Of a stretch of DNA of 7,997 nt, positions 1-4,907 are shown piece after piece; the first letter of the stretch is position 1; the number at the start of each line of letters is the position of its first letter. The notes under the pieces are model-generated. The model had not been told where the DNA came from. It ran no database searches and saw nothing but the letters and a program-made list of their open reading frames with translations. A program made the position numbers and the translations under genes. This DNA is from Rubrobacter sp. (GTDB lineage Bacteria > Actinomycetota > Rubrobacteria > Rubrobacterales > Rubrobacteraceae): NCBI GenBank assembly GCA_013815485.1, contig JACDGB010000067.1, forward strand, positions 1 through 7,997, in the 5' to 3' direction.

Positions 1-1389
1 CGCATGGTGTCCTTCGTGCCCGGCGAGGACCTTGTTCGCGTCTACTGCATGAACGTTACCGAGCGCAAGTCCCTTGAGGATGAACTGGCGCATCAGGCGC
101 TGCACGACTCTCTCACCGGTTTGCCTAACCGGGTGCTTTTCTCCGACCGTCTGGAACACGCGCTGTCCGGCAAGTCGCGTGATGGCGGGAGCACCACGGT
201 GCTTTTCCTGGATCTCGATGACTTCAAGATGGTGAACGACTCTCTGGGCCATCCTATTGGGGACCGGCTGCTCGTGGAGGTTACCCGGCGCCTCCTCGAA
301 TGCGTCAGGCCCGAGGATACGGTGGCGCGTCTCAGCGGAGACGAGTTCGCCCTGCTGATCGAAGACTCCCCGGCGCTGGAGACCGAGGCGCTTATCGTAA
401 GCCGGATACTGGAAACCCTCCGCGAGCCTTTTGACCTTCAGGGCATAGAGGTGCTCGTCCACGGGAGCGTGGGGATAGCCGAGGGCTCCGCGGGCGAGCG
501 CGCGGAAGACCTCCTTCGCAACGCTGATGTGGCGATGTACTCGGCAAAGGGCGGAGGCAAGGATCGCTACGAGTTCTACGACCCCGGAATGCACGCCCAG
601 GCATTGGAGCGGCTAGAGCTGAGGGCGGACTTGCGGCGGGCGGTGGAGCGCGGGGAGTTCGTCGTCCACTATCAGCCCATCATGGCGCTGGGGGCGGACG
701 AGATCGGTGGGTTCGAGGCCCTGGCGCGGTGGGAGCATCCCGAGAAAGGACTCGTGTCTCCGGGAGAATTCATCCCGCTGGCCGAAGAGACCGGCCTCAT
801 CGTGGAGATTGGGCTTCTCGTCCTCGAGGAGGCGTGCCGGCGGGTGCTCGAATGGCAGGGGACGAGCGGAGAGTTTCTCGACTTGAGCGTCAACCTCTCG
901 GCACGACAGTTCCGGCAGCCGGATCTGATCGGGCAGATCTCCGGCGTACTCGACCGGACGGGCTTCGATGCGAACCACCTGAAGCTGGAGGTCACCGAGA
1001 GCACCGCCATGGAGGATGTCGAGATGGCGCTTGTCACGCTGCGGAACCTCAGAGACCTCGGCATCCGGCTCTCCATAGACGACTTCGGCACCGGATACTC
1101 CTCGCTCTCATACCTCAGACGCTTCCCCGTGGATGACCTGAAGATAGACCGCTCCTTCGTGGGCCGCCTCGACGACGACGCGGAGAGCGCGGCGATAGTC
1201 TCGACGACCGTGAGCCTGGCGCGGATACTGAACCTGACAGTGACCGCCGAAGGCGTCGAGACCGCGAACCAACTCGCCCGGCTGCGCGGCCTGGGATGCG
1301 ACTTCGCCCAGGGCTTTCACCTCTCAAGACCCCTCACGGCCCAGGCGGCCTCATCATTCGTCGCCTCCCACGCTAGCCTCCGCAGCTAG
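1..1389 (+). CDS. PAS-GGDEF-EAL cyclic-di-GMP signalling protein (5' partial)
   Basis: The product makes and/or breaks down cyclic-di-GMP in the cytoplasm. The frame is open to the window edge. Counting from the ATG at 4, the first ~22 residues (VYCMNVTERK) look like the tail of a PAS/PAC domain, so this ATG is internal and the real start lies upstream. GGDEF spans about residues 30-190: metal/nucleotide residues D70, D72, F74, K75, N79, D80 and GH/GD are kept, the signature reads SGDEF (111-115), and an RxxD inhibitory site (R102, D105) precedes it. EAL spans about 205-455 with the phosphodiesterase set intact: E238 (EAL), N297, E329, D359-D360, K380, E416, E419 and Q436. Phosphodiesterase activity is therefore well supported; cyclase activity is plausible but uncertain because of the altered first glycine. 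The upstream sensor domains are not visible. The gene stops at TAG with a 96-nt gap before the next clear gene. Confidence 0.95.
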   Translation, partial: RMVSFVPGEDLVRVYCMNVTERKSLEDELAHQALHDSLTGLPNRVLFSDRLEHALSGKSRDGGSTTVLFLDLDDFKMVNDSLGHPIGDRLLVEVTRRLLECVRPEDTVARLSGDEFALLIEDSPALETEALIVSRILETLREPFDLQGIEVLVHGSVGIAEGSAGERAEDLLRNADVAMYSAKGGGKDRYEFYDPGMHAQALERLELRADLRRAVERGEFVVHYQPIMALGADEIGGFEALARWEHPEKGLVSPGEFIPLAEETGLIVEIGLLVLEEACRRVLEWQGTSGEFLDLSVNLSARQFRQPDLIGQISGVLDRTGFDANHLKLEVTESTAMEDVEMALVTLRNLRDLGIRLSIDDFGTGYSSLSYLRRFPVDDLKIDRSFVGRLDDDAESAAIVSTTVSLARILNLTVTAEGVETANQLARLRGLGCDFAQGFHLSRPLTAQAASSFVASHASLRS

Positions 1390-1402
1390 GAAGCGCCGCC
1401 GA

Positions 1403-1413
1403 CCACATTGTGG
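1403..1413. other. Short perfect palindrome downstream of the GGDEF-EAL gene
   Basis: CCACA-T-TGTGG lies 13 nt after the stop codon. As RNA it would give only a 4-bp stem with a 3-nt loop and no following T run, so it is too weak to call a terminator. It could be a regulator half-site pair for the genes that follow. No function can be assigned. Confidence 0.3.
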
Positions 1414-1434
1414 GGAAGGTTGGAGGACTGAACA

Positions 1435-1464
1435 ATGACGCCGGCTGTGAGAAGATGGCGCTGA
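1435..1464 (+). CDS. Possible leader ORF of 9 codons before the DUF1348 gene
   Basis: This ATG has a strong SD sequence, GGAGG at 1422-1426, with 8 nt of spacing. It reads MTPAVRRWR and stops at TGA 1462-1464. It is in the same frame as the next gene, whose ATG is 21 nt further on and has its own SD. It could be a translated leader peptide, a relic of a longer N-terminus cut by a nonsense codon, or chance. No attenuator hairpin is evident, and the SD is the only positive evidence. Confidence 0.3.
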   Translation: MTPAVRRWR

Positions 1465-1485
1465 ACAAGCCGGAAAGGAACAAGA

Positions 1486-1905
1486 ATGCAACAACAGGCT
1501 CGCCCGCCCGTGCCGCCCTTTACGGAGGAGATGGCGCGGCAGAAGGTGAAGATGGCCCAGGACGCCTGGAATACTCGCGACCCTGAGAAAGTCTCGCTAG
1601 CCTACACCGAGGACTCGGAATGGCGCAACCGCGACGAATTCTTCCGGGGACGGGAGGAGATAGTGGCTTTCCTGAAGCGCAAATGGGAGCGCGAACGTGA
1701 CTACCGGCTGGAGAAGAACCTCTGGTGCTTCACGGAGAACCGCATCGCGGTCATGTTCGAGTACGAGAGCCGGGACGCCGAGGGGCAATGGTGGCGCAGC
1801 CACGGAAATGAGCTATGGGAGTTCGATGGGAACGGCCTGATGCGTCGACGTGAAGCCTCGATCAACGACTACCGCATCGAGGAATCCGACCAGCGAATCT
1901 TTTAG
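1486..1905 (+). CDS. DUF1348 / NTF2-like (SnoaL-type fold) protein
   Basis: A 139-residue soluble protein with the pattern of the DUF1348 branch of the NTF2-like superfamily, whose members fold as a cone-shaped alpha+beta barrel and mostly have unknown substrates. Recognisable stretches are RPPVPPFT (6-13), the helix [18 protein letters not shown] (19-36), [23 protein letters not shown] (40-62), the W-rich strands around [13 protein letters not shown] (101-113), and [11 protein letters not shown] (118-128). No signal peptide or membrane segment is seen. The ATG at 1486 is preceded by GGAAAGGA (1472-1479) at good spacing. The C-terminus ends soon after [16 protein letters not shown]; as I recall the family, relatives often run slightly longer, so the tail may be trimmed. 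The biochemical role is unknown. It stands alone, with 71 nt before the next gene. Confidence 0.85.
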   Translation: MQQQARPPVPPFTEEMARQKVKMAQDAWNTRDPEKVSLAYTEDSEWRNRDEFFRGREEIVAFLKRKWERERDYRLEKNLWCFTENRIAVMFEYESRDAEGQWWRSHGNELWEFDGNGLMRRREASINDYRIEESDQRIF

Positions 1906-1917
1906 GTTTCGGGCTGA

Positions 1918-1930
1918 TCGCCAGCGGCGA
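1918..1930 (+). other. Weak hairpin between the DUF1348 and Dabb genes
   Basis: TCGCC-AGC-GGCGA forms a 5-bp stem with a 3-nt loop, 13 nt after the DUF1348 stop. It has no T tract (CGTTGC follows), so intrinsic termination is doubtful. It may act as a minor pause or RNA-stability element, or be chance in GC-rich DNA. Confidence 0.25.
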
Positions 1931-1976
1931 CGTTGCTAGACTGCGGATAGGATAGTCGGAGACAAGGAGGTTAACC

Positions 1977-2267
1977 ATGGTAGACCATCTCGTGTTTTTC
2001 GCGGTTCGGGAGGACGTCTCCTCCGAGAACGTGGAGGATCTTCTTTCCTCCATCCGGGGTTTGAAAGACGAGGTTTCGAGCACCGTGGACCTCTCGGTGG
2101 GGAAAGATTTCTCCGGGAGATCCGGAGACTACACGCACGCGCTCTTCGCCCGCTTCGAGGACCAGGCCGGCCTTCAGGAATACATGAAGCACCCGGCGCA
2201 CCTCGCCGTCGTGGAGAAACTAGGCGAGCGCACCACCGACCGTATCGTCGCCGACTACGAGTTCTAG
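1977..2267 (+). CDS. Dabb-domain protein (stress-responsive alpha/beta-barrel)
   Basis: A 96-residue protein that is almost entirely one Dabb domain, a small ferredoxin-like alpha+beta fold that usually forms dimeric barrels. Signs are the opening strand VDHLVFFAV (2-10, H4 being the usual conserved histidine), a helix with IRGLKDEV (26-33), VGKDFSGRSGDYTHALFARFED (41-62), and the closing YMKHPAHLAVVEKL (69-82). Bacterial members are mostly uncharacterised; some relatives in plants and fungi are stress-induced or act as cyclases, so function cannot be read from the fold. The start is well fixed by a full AAGGAGG at 1964-1970, six bases before the ATG. It is followed after one base by the rhodanese gene, so the two are almost certainly co-transcribed. 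No convincing -35/-10 pair was found in the 71-nt upstream gap. Confidence 0.88.
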   Translation: MVDHLVFFAVREDVSSENVEDLLSSIRGLKDEVSSTVDLSVGKDFSGRSGDYTHALFARFEDQAGLQEYMKHPAHLAVVEKLGERTTDRIVADYEF

Positions 2268-2268
2268 T

Positions 2269-2598
2269 ATGCGTCAGCCAGAATATGGGACGATCACGCC
2301 CAGGGAACTCAAAGAACGCCTCGACGCCGGTGAGGTTCCCGTTCTTCTCGACGTGCGCGAGCCGTGGGAGTTTCAGGTTTCGCGCATAGAAGGCTCGAAG
2401 CTCGTCCCGATGAACGAGATGACAGAGCGTGTCTCGGAGCTGGATCCGGAATCGGAGACCGTGGTGATCTGCCACCACGGAGCCCGCAGCGCTTACGTGA
2501 CCCAGGCCCTCGAACAGGCCGGCTTCGCAAACGTCCTCAACCTCGAAGGCGGCCTGGATGTCTACTCGGACGTGGACCCTTCGGTGCCGAGGTATTGA
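2269..2598 (+). CDS. Single-domain rhodanese-like protein
   Basis: A 109-residue cytoplasmic rhodanese domain, a family that carries sulfane sulfur on an active-site cysteine as persulfide. ITPRELKERLDAGEVPVLLDVREPWEF (9-35) is the standard entry with the conserved LLDVREPWEF. The active loop is C68-H-H-G-A-R-S, with the Cys and Arg expected of an active enzyme. LNLEGGLDVYS (90-100) and DPSVPRY (103-109) form the usual C-terminus, close to the common GG-x-x-x-W form but with Tyr in place of Trp. The length is typical for GlpE-like stand-alone domains. The ATG lies one base after the Dabb stop codon and has no good SD, so translation is probably coupled. The sulfur donor and acceptor are unknown; roles in thiol or sulfide handling or tRNA/cofactor sulfuration are possible. 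Confidence 0.93.
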   Translation: MRQPEYGTITPRELKERLDAGEVPVLLDVREPWEFQVSRIEGSKLVPMNEMTERVSELDPESETVVICHHGARSAYVTQALEQAGFANVLNLEGGLDVYSDVDPSVPRY

Positions 2599-2604
2599 TG
2601 AACG

Positions 2605-2979
2605 TTAGCTTGCTTTGACGGCTTCCTCGACTTGACGGTAGAGACTTAACGCAATGCCTTCGGGTGCTGAGGAGCGTTCGCGGAGCATTCGGGCAGCTTC
2701 TTCTGTGGTGGCGTCGCCCGCTATCTCGAAGGTGAACACTACCGGTTCCGAGTCTTCCAGACCGAGTTCTTTCTCTATGATCCGGCGGACTTCTGATGAT
2801 TCTCGCCCGGACTTCGCGGCGACTTCGCGGCTCATGGCTTCGGGGTCTAGTTCCTGGCAGATCTCGATGCCGCCGCTCATGCGCCGCTCCCACCACCAGC
2901 GGGCCTCGACGCCGGTGAAGTTCTCCCGGATGAGCGCGATCATCGGGTCGGCCATTAGCTGGTGGAGGGGTTCTGGCAT
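2605..2979 (-). CDS. Conserved-looking hypothetical protein, 124 residues
   Basis: I do not recognise this family. Codons on the minus strand have strong G/C third positions and the protein has normal composition, unlike the overlapping + strand frame, which is rich in Ser/Arg. The start chosen is the ATG at 2979, preceded by AAAGG (minus strand). A longer frame runs back to 3312, but the extra N-terminus has low-quality composition and overlaps acuB. The protein is soluble, acidic and mainly helical. Visible parts are MADPMIALIRENFTGVEA (9-26), a W-rich stretch ARWWWERRMSGGIEICQEL (26-44), a charged helix (48-71), a likely beta strand EPVVFTFEIAGDA (78-90), and a terminal helix with ARMLRER and YRQVEEAVKA. 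No catalytic motif is evident. It converges on the rhodanese gene with six bases between stop codons and diverges from acuB. Confidence 0.75.
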   Translation of the reverse strand: MPEPLHQLMADPMIALIRENFTGVEARWWWERRMSGGIEICQELDPEAMSREVAAKSGRESSEVRRIIEKELGLEDSEPVVFTFEIAGDATTEEAARMLRERSSAPEGIALSLYRQVEEAVKAS

Positions 2980-2985
2980 GGGACC

Positions 2986-2991
2986 TTTATA
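2986..2991 (-). promoter_or_regulatory. Candidate -10 box (TATAAA) for the minus-strand hypothetical gene
   Basis: On the minus strand TATAAA is followed by GGTCCC and then ATG, a 6-nt gap. This spacing would allow a leaderless or near-leaderless transcript. The same bases include AAAGG, which could instead be an SD on a longer transcript. No good -35 is found at 17-18 bp. Confidence 0.3.
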
Positions 2992-3019
2992 CCAGCCCTC
3001 GCCCCGTAGACGAGTCTCT

Positions 3020-3030
3020 CGTATAATACG
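3020..3030 (+). promoter_or_regulatory. TATAAT -10 box within an 11-bp palindrome, upstream of acuB
   Basis: TATAAT at 3022-3027 matches the sigma-70 -10 consensus and would start transcription near 3034, ahead of the acuB SD. It sits in the perfect palindrome CGTAT-A-ATACG, and ATACG recurs at 3032-3036. The -35 region is poor, which fits a promoter needing an activator or read from both strands (TATTAT on the minus strand). An operator role for the palindrome is inference. Confidence 0.5.
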
Positions 3031-3043
3031 GATACGTGATGTG

Positions 3044-3048
3044 GGAGG
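3044..3048 (+). promoter_or_regulatory. Ribosome binding site deciding the TTG start of acuB
   Basis: GGAGG precedes two consecutive TTG codons, at 3055 (6 nt spacing) and 3058 (9 nt spacing). No ATG or GTG in frame is better placed. The second TTG would give MLVRDSM, which resembles the usual family beginning, so the start is uncertain by one codon. Confidence 0.75.
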
Positions 3049-3054
3049 TGGAAC

Positions 3055-3708
3055 TTGTTGCTGGTTAGAGACTCGATGAGCCGGGAGGTCGTAGCCGTGT
3101 CCCCGGAGACCACGGCGGCACAGGCGCTCGCGTTGTGTAGAGAGCGGCGCATCCGGCACTTGCCGGTGCTCGACGGCGGAAGACTCGTCGGGGTCGTCTC
3201 CGACCGGGACCTGCGCTCCGCAACCCTGGTGCTTGGGGACCCGGAGAGGGCCGCAGCTTTGGAGCGGATACGGGCTATGGAAGTCATGACGCGGGAGCCC
3301 GTGACGGCTCATCCCGACGACCCCGTGGAGTCGGCCGCGAATGCGATGCGTGAACGTTGGATCGGCTGTCTCCCCGTGCTCGATGATGACGAGTTGGTGG
3401 GCATCATCACCTCATCCGACGTGATGGAGGCGCTCGTCTTCCTCGTTGGGGCGCACGAGCCCGGCAGCCGCTTGGAGATCGTCGTGCCCGACCGCCCCGG
3501 CACCCTGGCCGGCGCTGCTGGCATCTTCGGGGAGCTTGGCATAAACATCGTCAGCGTCGCGATGGGCTCCCGGCGCGAAGAGCTGCCCGATGGCTCCCCT
3601 GGCCGGGCCGTGGTCTTCAGGGTGGACACCGTGAACCCTGGCAGAGCCACCGGGGTCCTCGAACAGGCCGGCTACCGGGTCCTCTGGCCGCCGACAATCC
3701 CGGTTTGA
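3055..3708 (+). CDS. acuB: AcuB-like protein: two CBS domains plus ACT domain
   Basis: A 217-residue cytoplasmic regulator. The CBS pair (about 3-57 and 74-128) carries the usual RDSMSREVVAVSPETT and EVMTREPVTAHPDDP openings and LPVLDGGRLVGVVSDRDL and LPVLDDDELVGIITSSDV closings; such pairs typically bind adenine nucleotides. The C-terminal ACT domain (about 138-214) has the DRPGTLAGAAGIFGELGINI pattern (146-165) of small-ligand binding ACT folds. This order is that of AcuB from the acetoin-utilisation acuABC operon of Bacillus, whose exact biochemical role is unsettled. It overlaps acuC by 4 nt (TTGA), so the two are translationally coupled, supporting a shared role in control of acetate/acetyl-CoA metabolism. 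The start is TTG, with an SD just upstream. No acuA-type acetyltransferase gene is seen nearby. Confidence 0.88.
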   Translation: MLLVRDSMSREVVAVSPETTAAQALALCRERRIRHLPVLDGGRLVGVVSDRDLRSATLVLGDPERAAALERIRAMEVMTREPVTAHPDDPVESAANAMRERWIGCLPVLDDDELVGIITSSDVMEALVFLVGAHEPGSRLEIVVPDRPGTLAGAAGIFGELGINIVSVAMGSRREELPDGSPGRAVVFRVDTVNPGRATGVLEQAGYRVLWPPTIPV

Positions 3709-4907
3709 GCGGACGTTCGGTCGTCGTCCACGGCCGGAGCCTGGAGGATTACGGCTTCGGAGAAGGCCATCCCTTCAACCCGATCCGGCTCCGCATGACG
3801 ATGGAACTATGCGGCTCTTTGGGCCTCCTCGAAGGCTACGATTCCTTCGAGCCCGAACCCGCCACCGAAGCGGACCTCCTGACCGTTCACAGCCTGACCT
3901 ACCTCCGCCTCGTCCAGGAGGCCGGTCGCGGCGTGGGAGATACAGCCGACCTGCTCCAGTACGGCATCGGGGGCTCGGACAACCCTGTCACGCCCCACGT
4001 CCACGATGCCTGCGCGCGGGTTGTCGGAGCAGTGCTCGGGGCGTGCCGGATGGTGATGTCAGGCGAGACCACGCACGCTATGTGCATCTCCGGCGGGCTG
4101 CATCATGCCCGGCGTTCGCGGGCTAGCGGTTTTTGCTTCTACAACGATGCTGGCGTCGCCATCGCCCGGTTGAAAGAAGAAAATCCCGTCATTCGCGTGG
4201 CCTACGTGGACACCGACGCCCACCACGGCGACGGTGTGCAGTGGATGTTCTACGATGACCCGGACGTGCTCACCGTCTCCATGCACGAGTCTGGCCGCTA
4301 CCTTTTCCCCGGCACCGGCGGCATCGAGGAGCGGGGGCGAGACGGTGGCATCGGCTACTCCGTCAACGCGCCGCTTGAGCCGTTCACGGACGACGAGTCC
4401 TGGATCTCCTGTTTCGACGCCCTTGTCCCCGAGGTTCTGCGCGCTTTCGCCCCGGACATAATCATCTCCCAGAACGGTTGCGACGCCCACGCCCTCGACC
4501 CCCTGACGCATCTCCGCGCCACCACCCGCCTCTACGAACACGTCCCAAAAAAGATCCACGATTTGGCCCATGAGTTGTGCGATGGACGCTGGGTCGCCAC
4601 GGGTGGCGGAGGCTACGACATCTGGCGCGTCGTGCCGCGGGCCTGGACCATGTTGTGGGCAGCCCTCTCGCACCAGGAATTGCCGGAGAAGGTGCCGCAA
4701 GACTGGACCTCGCGCCGCGCGGAGCAGAGTCCCGTCGAGTTACCGTTTCTCATGCGCGACGATCCGTTGGATTATCCGCCGATAGACCGGGCCGATGAAA
4801 TATCCACCCGCAACCGGAAGACCGTCGAGGACCTGCTGGAGAAAGTACTGCCGCTCATAGAGGAGCGCCGCACGCCAACCTGGCGCAAGAGACCAGATGG
4901 ATGTTAA
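3705..4907 (+). CDS. acuC: AcuC, zinc-dependent class I-type (HDAC-like) protein deacetylase
   Basis: A 400-residue arginase/deacetylase-fold enzyme. In Bacillus, AcuC removes acetyl groups from acetyl-CoA synthetase and so reactivates it. All key residues of the family are present: the His dyad in GGLHHA (H133, H134), zinc ligands D171 and H173 in DTDAHHGDG with D169 and D176 of the charge relay, the third zinc ligand D260 in QNGCDAH, and the transition-state tyrosine Y304 in GGGGYDIWRV. Length is close to Bacillus AcuC (just under 400). The N-terminal HGRSLEDYGFGEGHPFNPIRL (9-29) is also typical. The start is taken as TTG 3705 because it sits in a TTGA overlap with acuB and the family N-terminus begins immediately after; no SD is clear, so coupling to acuB translation is likely. 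An enzyme acting on polyamines or another acetyl-lysine protein is possible, but the acuB pairing favours AcuC. Confidence 0.93.
   Translation: MSGRSVVVHGRSLEDYGFGEGHPFNPIRLRMTMELCGSLGLLEGYDSFEPEPATEADLLTVHSLTYLRLVQEAGRGVGDTADLLQYGIGGSDNPVTPHVHDACARVVGAVLGACRMVMSGETTHAMCISGGLHHARRSRASGFCFYNDAGVAIARLKEENPVIRVAYVDTDAHHGDGVQWMFYDDPDVLTVSMHESGRYLFPGTGGIEERGRDGGIGYSVNAPLEPFTDDESWISCFDALVPEVLRAFAPDIIISQNGCDAHALDPLTHLRATTRLYEHVPKKIHDLAHELCDGRWVATGGGGYDIWRVVPRAWTMLWAALSHQELPEKVPQDWTSRRAEQSPVELPFLMRDDPLDYPPIDRADEISTRNRKTVEDLLEKVLPLIEERRTPTWRKRPDGC

Noticed and set aside
1933..1956. Possible promoter (TTGCTA, TAGACT, TAGGAT, GATAGT) before the Dabb gene
   Set aside because: No pair of these boxes has 16-18 bp spacing: TTGCTA to TAGGAT is 9 and to GATAGT is 12. 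TAGACT alone lacks a matching -35.
2654..3079. Plus-strand open frame of 141 codons opposite the hypothetical gene
   Set aside because: Ser/Arg-rich composition and no motif; the minus-strand reading has the better codon third-position pattern.
2980..3312. N-terminal extension of the minus-strand hypothetical gene back to 3312
   Set aside because: The extension lies antisense to acuB, has Arg/Pro/His/Ser-rich composition, and crosses the likely promoter region. The ATG at 2979 has a plausible SD and a better N-terminus.
4059..4700. Antisense open frame of 213 codons within acuC
   Set aside because: It lies opposite the fully conserved deacetylase active-site region and shows no domain of its own.
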